From assembly GCA_001939145.1 (NCBI GenBank), contig LSRX01000302.1:172451-236450 (forward strand): a stretch of DNA of 64,000 nucleotides, in the 5' to 3' direction. The notes beneath the pieces are model-generated. The model saw only the letters and a list, made by a program, of their open reading frames with translations, did not search any database and had not been told where the DNA came from. The position numbers and the translations under genes were made by a program. Positions 39,723-51,321 of this stretch are shown here, one piece after another. This DNA is from Symbiodinium microadriaticum (taxonomy: Eukaryota > Sar > Dinophyceae > Suessiales > Symbiodiniaceae). Position 1 is the first letter of the stretch; the number at the start of each line of letters is the position of its first letter.

Positions 39723-41708
39723 TAGAGTTGCTTATGTACTTATTTATTCATTTATTTATCTTGTGCACACTGAGTCACCAAGAGGTCCCTGTCTTGTCAT
39801 GCCGACATGTATCACCCTTACATGCATGCTTGCATGCATATGATACGCTTACAGCCGCGCATCCATGCGTGCACGCAGATAGCCGTGCTGTAAGAAAGCG
39901 ACATGTTAGCTCCAACCAAGCTGATGACAGTAGAATATAGTTGTGTTGCAGCCGAAAGCCTTGCACAACGCTATGCAACATGAAACCACTCAACATCGTA
40001 AGGGCTCAGTCACAGGGTTCGACCTGCCGAAGCAGTCAGCTTCGGAGCTGCAGCATGGGTGCTTTGCGGTTTGGGATTCTGGCCTTTAGTCTTTAGGGCT
40101 TCAAAGCTTCAACCGTACTCCCGAAGCAGTAAATACCTGCACGTTTGCACGTGCCCTGCTTTCGGTTCGGGACAAGGTTTTGAAGAAGAAGAGGCAAAAT
40201 GTGTCTTGAACGACCCGCTCAACCACTAGCTTGTGTGGAGTGACCCGCGCGTATTGCTTCTGCTTAGCCCAGATTCTCAGATTCAGTCGAAAGTGCCACG
40301 AGATATCTTTATCCAGCCGCAAAGCTCTGATGTGCGAGGAGCGTCGAAGCGCGCGAGCTCGGGGAGGAGACGGCCCTGGCAACTCGCCAGTTTGGGGTCT
40401 TGCGGTTCGGGGAGGTGTCAATGTGACAGGGGTTGGCTTCCTTTCATGTCCGGGTAATTTCTGGTTGAGGGTTGTGAGGCCGAAGGTTTCTCTCGGCGTG
40501 TGGGGTTCGAGTCGCTGACCCGGGTTCCTTCATCGGTGTTTTCCAAGCAGCCGCTGCTTCTGTGCAGCTTTATAAGGGGTGTCGAGACTTCTCCAGCTCT
40601 TACATGTGGAGTTCCTTGGTTGAGGGTTTAGGGTTTAAGTTTAGCTAGGGGGGGCTCAGGTCCTGGAGCAAAAAGCCCATGGCCTGGATCCCCAAAAAAG
40701 CCGAAGCTGTAGTTTCGAAGCCCTTAGCATCCAGCAGCCCGAAGACCCGAAGTCCTTGCCCCCCAAAAAAGCCCATGACCTTCCCACCACCAACTCTTCG
40801 CCTTTATGTAGGTTTCCCGAGCTTCCGAATCTGCTTTGCTTGCAACGAAAAGCCTTCCAGCCCCATGGTACTATTCAGAGTCCCCACCCCTTATAAAAGC
40901 GACCCCCAAAAGGGACCCCAATTTAGAGAACTACCCTAAACCCAAAAACCCTAAACCCCTAAACCCTAAACCCAACCTATGATGCTGAGCATGGCCATCG
41001 GCCGCTCCGGATGATTGCAGACTCGGATTCCTACGTAAGGCTCAGAGTGCTACAGTTAGATAGACTTTAGCCAGCATGAAGGAAGAGGAAAGAGCCCTCT
41101 AGGACCCTAGACCCTCCAAGCTTTACGCCCCGTGGACACTCACATAAGGTCAGTTCCATCTGTCTGGACCTGCTTCAAACGTATACTTGCCTGCCTGCCT
41201 ACTTGCCTGCCTGCCTACCTGCCGACCTGCCTCCAGAAACTCCTCCTCCCCGAGGTTGAGGACTCGGACATTGCGCTGTCGCACCACGCAAGACGATTCC
41301 GAGCAATTCTCGAAAGCTCTTTGGGATGATGCAAAAAGTTCTCGGAGTTGCTGGTTTAGGACTTTGGGTTTGGGTGTTGGGGGGCGCAGAGTTCGCAGGT
41401 CAGAGTTCCGGCTGGTCCGGTTTGAGGACTTTGGGGTTTGGGTCTAGTTGTGATCCATCTGTACAAAGTGCCGGGTCAGGGTTTGAGGGTTTATCTGGCT
41501 TGGTGACAAGCCGATGGTTTGGAGCTTTCGGCATGAGGTTTTCTTCAGCCTAAACCCTAGGCCCTACACAGCCCCCAAGCCCAAAACCCTGAGCCCTACA
41601 CCCGAAAGCCCCAAAAAGGCTCTAAGCCCCAAACCCCAAGCTATGAACCCCAGGGCCTTGGGTTGCGGAGTTTCGGTTCATTCTGAGTCTCGGGTACCGG
41701 CCTTTTCG

Positions 41709-41810
41709 AGGGGCCTAAATAATTGCTCATGCTATTTTGGGGGTTCCTTATCATGATTAAATTAGACTATACTGTACCCCAAAACCCCATCCTAATTCTT
41801 CATACCCCTA
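41709..41810 (+). mobile_element. TIR element (MITE-like) copy
   Basis: Left AGGGGCCTAAATAATTGC, centre TATTTTGGGGGTTCCTTATCATGATTA and ACCCCAAAACCCCATCC, right AATTCTTCATACCCCTA. The left end and centre match the 18924-19016 copy closely. Confidence 0.75.
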
Positions 41811-43506
41811 CATTAGGTTGCTGAGGGTTTAGGGGTTTGGGTTTTTAGGGTTTTGGGGGTTAGGCCATGAGAGTTCAGGGTGCATGATGGTCCCATTCAT
41901 AGGTCAGGGCTGTTGCATGTTTCAGATTTGTGGTGGCCGGTGGGGGTGTTGAGGGCTCTCGGGTTCCAGGGTGTAGCGTCCATGGATCTCGACTTCGTCG
42001 GGGGCTGATTGTACGGAACAGCTGTCGGAACTTGGGTCAGGAAGGGGGCCTGGTTTTTTTTTAAACCTCCTCGCGTTGCCAAACCCGAGGCCTCACCTGT
42101 ACAGAGAAGGAGCTTGCCTTCGTGCCTTGCATGCAGTTACCGATTTTTTTTTTCTCTTTATTCCCCTGGCTTTCCCAGAACCTGGGCCTTGGCTTTCGCT
42201 GGGCCAGGTAAGGTTCGCTATGCAGTAGCACGAGGCAAATATGCACATGAACTGTGCCTCTGCGTGTTATACACACATGCATGTGTTTCTACATATGCGA
42301 CGCACATACTTATTATGAACAAAGAGGGTTACACATGGGTGACGATCCTCTTTAGCGATTGTTTTTGACCAAAATCATGAAGATATCTTTTCACAGCATG
42401 AGTACGATCGTCGCAGTGGTTCTGATAGGTACATGGCTCGCGCTTGCGGCATATGCTCCGTGGCGTTGCAGCGATCGCGAAGGCGAAACCTGCAGCCGCG
42501 TGGCCCGAATTTAGGGGGAAGTTGGTTAGCCTCGGCTTCGGGGTCAGGATTTCTGTGGCTATTGGTTGTGATGGGGGAGTTTTCTTCGACTTGAGAAGCC
42601 ACTTCTGCTGAAAATTCCGGTTTCGTGGGCTTTCGGGCTCTGGAGTACGGTGAAGATACTCTACATAAGGCTGTGGAGTTCGGGGCCAAAGTTTAGGGGT
42701 TCAGAGGCTTTGGGTTTGGGATAGGACGCTTGTGCCTTTCGGGTCGATGTATATCGGAGGGATGGTGGGGTGGCAATGTTGAGCAAGAGAGGCTCGAACC
42801 ACATGGAATTTATTGTTTTTGTATCAGTATTATTGTTCGTTCGTATTATACCCTAAACCCTTAAACCCGTAAAGCCCTAAACCCGATTTTTTGGGGGGAA
42901 GTTCCTCAATGTCTCGTTAAGGGGTAGTGGGCTCTCTGGGCTTGCGCTGAGAGTCCTGACTTTCGGTGGATGCCAAGCTGCCTCCAAGGCCCGTGCCTTC
43001 GAGATCCTCTATGAGGACGGATCTACGTTGGGGGGTGCATCTTCAAGGATCCGCCCGAAACCTAATTCCCTAGGCCCTAGGCCCGAACCTCCAGCCTCAA
43101 CCTAAAGACCCTACCACCCTGAACCCTAAACCCTGTAAGTGGTAACAACTGGTGGTGCTCTAGCTGTCGAAGATGACGTAGGGAATCCAGCAGCTTAGTG
43201 CCCAGCTATGGCGAAAGCAATGCGGGCTGTTTTGCTACCTGGACCCCTGTAGTGTCTTGACCATACGAAGCTGCGCAGGACACGTAGGCGTCACCAGCAG
43301 CCAAGCCTGAAGCTTGCAAGCCCTAAACCCCAAACCCTATAAACCCTAAGCCCTAAACCCTACGGCTACGGGCCGAGCTCGGGGTCCGGAAGTGTGCAGA
43401 TCTCGAAGGTCTCCGGCTCTTGGAGAGAGGGTCCCAGGACTTTCGCCTTAAGCAGGGCCTTTGTTGGGGGTCCAAAGAGCATCGAATCGAAGATCATTGA
43501 AAATCA

Positions 43507-43533
43507 AAAGGGTATAGTTCTCTAAATAAGTGC
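43507..43533 (-). repeat. Dispersed motif, minus-strand copy
   Basis: On the minus strand it reads GGCACTTATTTAGAGAACTA, sharing TTATTTAGAGAACTA with 17590-17618 and ATTTAGAGAACTA with 40908-40935. Confidence 0.6.
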
Positions 43534-43662
43534 CTCGAGCATCCTAGAATTCAGTGTGCCGTTTCCCAAACGTAGAATGCGGGACCCTGCACCCGGCGCG
43601 CTGCCCAAAAACAGCAACAAAGGCACAGCAAAGGCATTGGCACACACCCCTCCCTCGCCACC

Positions 43663-43663
<1 letters not shown>

Positions 43664-43734
<71 letters not shown>
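43664..43734. repeat. 44-base poly-C followed by (CA)n
   Basis: An uninterrupted C run at 43664-43707 and then about 13 CA units. The complementary strand is a 44-base poly-G. Run length in an assembly is often unreliable. Confidence 0.95.
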
Positions 43735-43738
<4 letters not shown>

Positions 43739-44378
43739 CACACAGACCTACAGACACACAGACCTACAGGCACACAGACACAGACACAGACACAGACAAA
43801 CACACAACGTGAACCCATGACCCGAAACGCCCCTAAACCCTAAACTTTAAATCCCCACACCCGAAACCCTATAATTAAGCCCGAAAGCGCTTAAGCTCCG
43901 AAAAGATCGAGAGCAAGCCTCAGAGGATCTCGCGCCGGTGCGCTTCGCCTGTGACGTTCTTGTTTGGAGACTCGAGGGCCCCGTGGCCGAAGCCGCACCG
44001 CGGCTTCGACTTCGTCGTTCTTTTTTGACACGGGGTTGTCTTGCAAGAACTTAAGGTTTAGACGCCGGTTTCAATGATTTTTGTCGTAAGCAAAGGCTTG
44101 GTAGTTTGATAACGGCCTAATCGGGCTTGAAAGTATCCTATAGTTTCTTTTTTGTGGCGGTGTTACCACAGAGGGTGCAAAACAGGAACAATCCGAAAGA
44201 AGACAAAGCAGCACCAGTAGCAATGTTCATGGTGACTAGGGCATCTTTCCGTCGTGACTGTTGATGCTGCTGCCAGACGACCTTTTGCTGTTTCTGGTGC
44301 CGGGTATGGCGAGGGTTTTGCCGGCGTTGTTCATGTCGGCGTTGTTGCCGGAAACGTGGATGTTGCTGCTGCCGATGT

Positions 44379-44409
<31 letters not shown>

Positions 44410-46710
44410 AGCTCTCCATCAGAGCCCGTGCATTAAGTTACAAGTCATGACATCCACAAGGGCTATCACTTGACCAAAAGCAGCATGACAGTGATATTCC
44501 CCATAGAGTCCCTATATATGCATAGTCATACTACTATACACCCCAAAGCCACTGTAAGAAGATTTCTGAAGCTCCGATAGTATTATGTTGCACCTCTTGT
44601 GCAGGCGATGTTTGTTCCGATGGAGCTTAGAAACGGGAGCAGTTGTCGAAACCATCATGCAACTTCAGCATCCTCACGGAGTAGTCCTTGGTCGGGTTGA
44701 GGGCTTCGGGGTTGGGGGAGCCTCGTTGGTAGAGGACGCTGGAATGATGGCTCGACGCGGCGATTTTCAGAGCGGGGTCTAGGCATAGGAGTTAGCGGAG
44801 GTTGGAGGTTGGTTTTAGTAAGGGTAAAGGTATGCTGTGGGTATGCGCTCGAGGGGTCATCGTGTAGCGAACGGGGTGTTACAGGGACTTTGGCATGAAC
44901 AGGGTGCCCAGAATGGGGTAATACCAGGCTATCTCAAGATTAACGGTCCCAAAAGCTCCATAGCAACGCTCAGAGCAACCCTCATCCAGGGAACCTTTAT
45001 CCACAAAGTAACCCTGAAGCCCTCAAGCGCTGCATTCCCAAAACCCCCTTCGCGGTCCCCCAAAACCCTAAACCTTACAGAGGCTCATTCGCTGACTTCT
45101 CTGCCGTTTGAGAGGAGTGCCGCGGATCTGGCGGTGACCTCAGCGCCTGATTCGGGTTTCGGGGTTTTTGGGGTTCATTGTCTAGGGTTTACGACGGTTT
45201 AGGGGTTTGGGGCTTAGGGTTGATTATTGAGAGCTTACGAAGCCGTTCTTGAGAATCGCTTCGCGCGTGGTGATAGCAGATGCTTAAGAGGAAACCAAAG
45301 CTTAAAGCAAGTTAGGGGCCTCCAGGAGCAACCCAGACAGAGATGTCAAAGCCAGATTCTACAATCCTCCTGCCGATGTGGTAGTTTGGGGGTCTTATTT
45401 TCGGGGTACAAAGCTTCCAAGATGAACCGTCAAAAAAAGCACCCACAGCCAATGTCCGATAGGTGGGCTGGGTCCGAGGTATCATGAGGGGAAACCAGAC
45501 ACTCAAACACTGAATTCTGAACAGTAATTTATAATGAAAATGAACTAAGTCAGGAACAAGATCGGTTGTCGCAGTGAGTCAGAACTCTCTAAATCCTTCC
45601 CCTCCCTTTCTTAAGTCCGAAGGCTGTCCCAGAAAGCAAGGCCAGCTGCCCAAGTCACCCAAAGCTCTAGTCCTGGAGGATCTTGGGCCCTTAAGCTCAA
45701 ACAGAAGCCCCGAGCTCAACCCCCAAACCCCCCACGAAACGCCGCTAACCCAAAGCCCAAGCTCTGCACAAAACACCCTCCGAACCGAAAATTCCTTTGA
45801 AGCCCAATCCCCGAAGCCCAAGCCGCCAGCTCTGAACCGAGAAGCGCAGCTCTTCACCAGACCCGTCCTCCTTGAAAGCTCTCGAAGCGCCTCATCCTGG
45901 CTCGAGGCCGCCGCACGAGAGCTCTTCGAGCTCATTGACAGAGCTCCCCGCCTGCAAATTTGGCGGTTTGGGGGTTCAGGGTAGGGTTGGATTTTCATAG
46001 ACTATGGGTTGAAAATGGGTTTAGGGTGTAGCCCGCCTGCAAACTCTGAGTTTCAGGGAGAAATTGGGGCATTGCCTTGGGGTATGTCAGTATATGTTGC
46101 TATGTGGTTATACAGGCGTTATATTATATGTCAGTTTCCGAACCACCTTCTTTTCGGGGAATCGAGCAAGGGTAGACTAGGCTCTCTGGGCTTCTAAATG
46201 AGCAGAGATTCGAGTCAAAAGCGCTCGTGAACAAGGTTACACACAGGCCACCATGTTGGTCTTCAGGAGTTGGTGGGGTTCGGGGGGTGCATGTTCGGGG
46301 GACTTGTGGCGGTTTTTACGACGAGGATTTAGGATTAACCGTTTGGTTGGATGTTATGATGCACTTAGCTATGTACTGGTTACTCTGTATCGCAGTGATG
46401 CTTTGCTAGTTCTATTATGGAACCGCATGAGCTGTTGCGACAAGAAGAGGTTCCAGGAGTTTTCTGGAAGGCTCTGTTTGTCGTCTGAAACCCCCAATAT
46501 GCAAATCAGCCGCAATCCCAAAGCCTCGAAACTACCACAATTCCCCAACCAGGAAAGTCAGACAACTCTGAAGCCTTGCACTGAAGTGCATACCTTCGAC
46601 ACCTGTCTTCTCCCCTATCCTCATCTCTCCCCCACGCGCATGTGTGTGTCTACATGTACGTCACGTTTTGAGAGATTGACAGATACTTAGATAATGGGTA
46701 GATTGATAGT

Positions 46711-46884
46711 TGTTTAGCTAGCTAGCCAGCTAGCCAGCTAGCCAGCTAGGTAGTTTGTTTGTTCTTGAGTTGGCTAGCTAGTTCGTTAGTTAGTTAGCTA
46801 GTTCGTTAGTTAGTTAGTTAGTTAGTTAGTTAGTCAGTCAGTCAGTCAGTCAGTCAGTCAGTCAGTCAGTTAGTTAGTTAGCCA
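46711..46884. repeat. Compound tetranucleotide array (GCTA/GTTA/GTCA)
   Basis: TAGC(TAGCCAGC)n, then (GTTA)n, then about ten GTCA, then GTTA again. Confidence 0.95.
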
Positions 46885-48562
46885 GTTCTTTATTTGGTTT
46901 GCAGATTTTCTAATCGACCCAACTCAAGATGCTGCAACAAACGGGAAGCGCTGTGCAGAACCCTACCTGCCACCTCACCCCAACTCTGAAGGCCGCAGCA
47001 AACCCCCACAACATCCAAACCCCTAAACCCCTAAATCCCTAAACCCCCTAAACCCTGGGACAACCGCCCAGGAAAAAAGGGTCCTCAAAAAGAAGCATAA
47101 ACCCAAGCCTCAAAAAAGAACAAGGCCCCCCAAAGTAGCCACAGACACCACAGAGCTCGAGCAGAGCTGCGAAAGCAAGGATGGCAGTGGCACCCTGGAC
47201 CGGCGGCTGACATGAACTTCAGCCCTTAATTTACGATTTCTCATATACACTATACAACATAGAATACTAGTAAGATATGTAGTAGTTCGCATACAAGATG
47301 AAGAGTATACTCTAGGATCCAGAATGAATGGTTGAGGGATTTTGTTTAGGTTTAGGAAATACGGCTGAGGATATTTTGCGTCAGGGTTTAAGGTCCCGGT
47401 CCTGGGTTCAGCACAGGACTTAGATGTTGAGCCCTCCTCAAGGCTCTCAGGACTTATATTTTCCAAGGCCCCACGGCAGTCCCTTCTGTATCCTTAAGGC
47501 TCTTTACCGGCAGGCTTTTGTGAGCCTTCCGACTTGTGGTTTTGGGCCAGGGGTTCCATGTTTACGACTTGGATTTTCAGGCTTCGGACTGGGACTCACT
47601 GGTTGAATCTTTGGCTTCGCCGTTCAGGCGTTTAGGGTGGAGGGTTTCGGTTTCTGTTAAGTAGGATGTAGTGGCATCGAAAGATTCTGGGAGAGTCTCT
47701 TTTTGTGGGGAGACGTCGTTGTAGTGAGTGTCGTAGTGTTCTTGAGTTAAGTAGACATGTCCCTCCTTTCTGAGCATGCAAGTCGCATGTACCGGGATGT
47801 GTTGGCGGGAACACATTTCCGCTACAACCGATTCGGTACAGCAGAGTTATGAAATCAACTCATGATAGTAGGGTAGGCACAGGCGATTCAGGGGGAATGA
47901 CATTCCGTTCCGATTTTGCTTTGGCCCTGGGATATTATATTTCCGCCCAAAGCCCGAAAAAACCAACAGCGCCAAGCATCTGAATGGGGTTCTGAAGTGT
48001 GACTATTGGGTTTCATATGGGTTCAGGTGGTTTTCAGGGTTGAGGCGGCCCTTTCCCCTAAACCTTAAACCGCCTAAGCCAGCTTTCTGAGCATAAGCCC
48101 CAAGCCCTACAGCCTAATTTCAAAATTATTGTTATGCATATGTATATACATAAATATAAATATAAATATAAATATAAATATAAATATAAATACATATATA
48201 TATATATATTCATGACTATTGTTGCTTGTCATTATTTTTATTTTAAAACATGAAACGAAACTTGGAGGGATGAGCTGCTGGCAACGAGCCTTCTACGCTC
48301 CCTTGGCCACTGCGAGGGCTGCACCTGCGAAGGCTACTGGCTACTGCCGATTGTGAAAGCGACTTCGGGTTTAGTCTAAGGTTTAGGGTTTAGGGATTTT
48401 GAGGGTGTAATGTCTGAAGGTTTAGGAGTGGAGGTATCGAGTTTAGGGATGTTGAGGGCTTGAGCGGCCAGGCTTCTTTTGGGGGTTGTGATGTCTGTGC
48501 TCTGAAGAGGTCAGAATCTTCAGACGTAGCATCACTTGCTAGTCCTCGCACAACCGAAACAC

Positions 48563-48635
48563 ACCTAAACCCTAAACCCTAAATCCTAAATCCTAAACCC
48601 TAAATCCTAAATCCTAAACCCTAAACCTTAAACAC
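48563..48635 (-). repeat. Interstitial telomere-like block (CCCTAAA/TCCTAAA)
   Basis: Alternating CCCTAAA and TCCTAAA units, facing the G-strand block 48742-48853 about 105 bp away. Confidence 0.85.
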
Positions 48636-48741
48636 CTGAGACAACCCGGGTCTGGAAGGACAGGCCCCTCTTTCGAAGGTTCCCGACTGTCGAGATCCCT
48701 GGGTTTTAAAAGGGTATTAGGGGGCCTTCTTAGTTAGGCTT

Positions 48742-48853
48742 TAGGCTTCAGGGTTTAGGGTTTAGGGTTTAGGGTTTAGGCTTGAGGCTTCAGGGTTTAG
48801 GCTTGAGGCTTCAGGGTTTAGGGTTTAGGCTTCAGGATTTAGGGTTTAGGTGA
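48742..48853 (+). repeat. Interstitial telomere-like block with higher-order unit
   Basis: TTTAGGG units mixed with a repeated AGGCTTGAGGCTTCAGGGTTT segment. Confidence 0.85.
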
Positions 48854-49490
48854 GGAGGGGTGGGGTGGAAGTTGGGGCAGGGGGGGGGTTGATGTTCAAG
48901 CTGCTGGGGCTTTGAAAGCTTCTGGGGTTACTTCACGTTGGCTGGGACTCCGGGCATCTTTTCGGGTTTACGGGTTCGGGTTGGGTTTAGGGAAGTGTAA
49001 GTACATGACATGTACTTCACCAGAAATGAAAGTACTCGTGCCCTGCGAATTTGCATGTTGCTTGCCGGAGACTAATCGTGCGGGGTTCCTGAAACAATGG
49101 AACCTACAGAGTTGCGCTCAATAGCCCCCGGAACATGTGATCGGTCCACACGGAACATCTATAGCAACCCTTATCGAACCCCTTTAAAGGAGCGCGTATC
49201 GTACCCTTCAAAGCAGGTCCTTTGCTCGGACTCTTCTGTGCACTCCCAAACTCTACCATGAGCAGCTCCTCTTGGGCCTGTAAGGTGCAGGGTTTTAGGG
49301 CTTTGGGTTCTCGGGCCTCTTTTGGCTTAAAGGCGAAATCCTGGAGAGACCACGGCTCTGCCTGTATCGACCGACACAACTTCGAAGAAGCCTCCCGACA
49401 ATGGCACCCTAATGAAAGTTCAGGGTTTACAGTCAGGTTTAGGGCTTAGGGTAAACCCAGATACTGTGAATCCGGTGCATTGCAGGAGAG

Positions 49491-50114
49491 ATGAACTGCC
49501 GATCCGTAGACAACGTCATGCAGGAGGTGGATGCAGATGGCACCGAGAATGCATATGCAAAGCCTGCTAAAGAGTCCTGGGGCGGCCTGGGTGCGCAGCA
49601 AGCAAGCCCACAGAAGGCATGGTTCGTAGTCACGAAATTGCAGGCGCTTTTCTATCACGTTCGGGTGTTTCGAGAAACCGGAATTTGGCCAGGCACTTCT
49701 CTGAGTGCAAGAAGTGCAAGACATCAAATCTACCGAGTCTGGGTCTCTCTCGCTCTGGCCGGGGTAAGCCGAAGTGATGACAGTGGATACCTCTTTTGCA
49801 AACTCCATCCTGTTGTCCTTCCTTCATTTGAAAAGGAGTTGCGGAATTCTGGGCTTCGAGGATCCCAACAGACCTTTTGTACCATGGTATTGGCATCTAC
49901 AAGCCTTCAAGTGCGAGCTTCAGGAAAAACGTGTAATGCGTTCCACTCCGATGGCGTAGCACTTGATGGTCGCAAGTATGCATTCATAAACGTCGCATGC
50001 GTGTTTGTAATGATCTGTTTATCTTTCCGGCCCTCAGCAGGTGACCTACCCTCCAGACTGCAGGGAGCTCACTTTGTAGTAGCAATATGCCACGCACTCA
50101 GAGCAAGCGCCTAG
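49491..50114 (+). CDS. Possible intron-containing gene fragment, unrecognised
   Basis: 207 open codons. The first part (MNCRSVDNVMQEVDADGTE) looks like a plausible N-terminus. Other frames also give protein-like pieces: HFSECKKCKTSN before a GTAAGC donor near 49770, and GFEDPNRPFVPWYWHLQAF at about 49850-49910. This suggests several exons in different frames rather than one long ORF. The region 49456-50640 is free of telomere-like repeats, unlike its surroundings. No family recognised. Confidence 0.28.
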   Translation: MNCRSVDNVMQEVDADGTENAYAKPAKESWGGLGAQQASPQKAWFVVTKLQALFYHVRVFRETGIWPGTSLSARSARHQIYRVWVSLALAGVSRSDDSGYLFCKLHPVVLPSFEKELRNSGLRGSQQTFCTMVLASTSLQVRASGKTCNAFHSDGVALDGRKYAFINVACVFVMICLSFRPSAGDLPSRLQGAHFVVAICHALRASA

Positions 50115-51287
50115 CCAAGGTGATGGATCGATCTCCTTCCTGGAGTTCATGCTCTCTGCCTCGCGAGTCCTCTTCGGTGTCTTTGAGAAAATGAAGGGCG
50201 AAAGTCGAAATTCGGAACTCCGGACAGCTTCATGCTAGGAAGGCTTGCTCACCTCAGACTTTGAGGTTCTGCCTGGCAGTCTCAGACGTCTACGAAGACA
50301 TCGTCTTTTCAGTGGAGCAGTGTGCAGGAACACTTCCGAGCCCACACCCGCTGCCAACCGTACTCACTGCCCTGGCTCGTCTGAAGAATCTCAAAGCTCG
50401 TCCTTGAGATCAGGAAGCCAATCTTCGTAGCTTAGGGGGACTCGCCTGCCGAGGTGGCCGCAGCGTTGCAGAAGCCTCTAGTTGCAGTATGATCGTGCGG
50501 GTGTCGGTTCACAGCTTTGGGATTCGATGTAGGGGCAACCTGACATGACATAATACTGAAGGCTCCCAGGCAAGTCTAAATCTGCCTGGTACGGTGGGCC
50601 GGTACGCTCTTGTGCTCCCCATGCCTGTAAACCATAAGCCTTAAACCATCTGTCTGATCCTTTCTTCTTCAACTATATTTTCTTTGGAGACCAGGCAGTC
50701 TAAGCCACGTTGAAGCTTTAGCATCGCCGAAACCTTAAACCGGAACCCTAAACCAGCGGGTCCAAGCGCCCTCTCCCCCCCCCTGCCAATGATGAAAACG
50801 GGGATTATCCAGGTTACGAGGATCCACATGCTGAAAGGGTTTGGTACTTAAGCCCGAAGACTCTATCATCTGGGTGCTGGAACACTTTAGGGTACACCGA
50901 ATCCTTCTGCTGCGTTCTGATTGGGGCTCTCAAAGATCTCTCTCAGAGGAATCCCGACTCCGGCAAGGAGCACCTTTCGGTATCCAGTCCTTCGGCTAGT
51001 GAGGGATAGAGTCTACGTCGGTTTTAGGGTTTGCTTCGGGCTTGTGGGGTTTAGGGTACAGTGAGAGGTCAGAGAGATTATAGCAAGGTTTCGGCATACA
51101 TGGTATAGTATGGTTTCATACAGTAAAAGTTATTTTGATTTACTATCTTATACTATGGTATACCCTTTAATGTATTGTAATATACGGTGATATATTACAT
51201 TTTACCGTAGTATATGTACAATATACTATTATATATTCATAATATATTCGAAATAGTATTATATATATATATATAGAAATAGTATAT

Positions 51288-51321
<34 letters not shown>

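Larger units (their letters stand above)
38401..43506. other. Non-coding stretch
   Basis: Facing telomere-like blocks at 39296-39347/39451-39545 and 41553-41655/41822-41880; C-strand blocks at 40932-40979, 42849-42885, 43065-43137 and 43317-43365. Tetranucleotide run (CTGC/CTAC) at 41190-41232. Frames in 40190-40520 and 42380-42690 are open on both strands and unrecognised. Confidence 0.5.
43735..49490. other. Non-coding stretch
   Basis: (GAT)n at 44374-44410; tetranucleotide runs at 46711-46884; (AAATAT)n at about 48149-48192. Telomere-like blocks at 43832-43880, 45062-45080, 45182-45220, 47020-47057, 48363-48400, 48563-48635 and 48742-48853. A Pro/Ser-rich frame at 45574-45984 is opposed by an equally long antisense frame, so neither is accepted. 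Confidence 0.5.

Noticed and set aside
45574-45998. 136- and 139-codon opposed open frames
   Set aside because: Both strands are open for the same length over C-rich telomere-like sequence, so the openness reflects composition; no motif in either.
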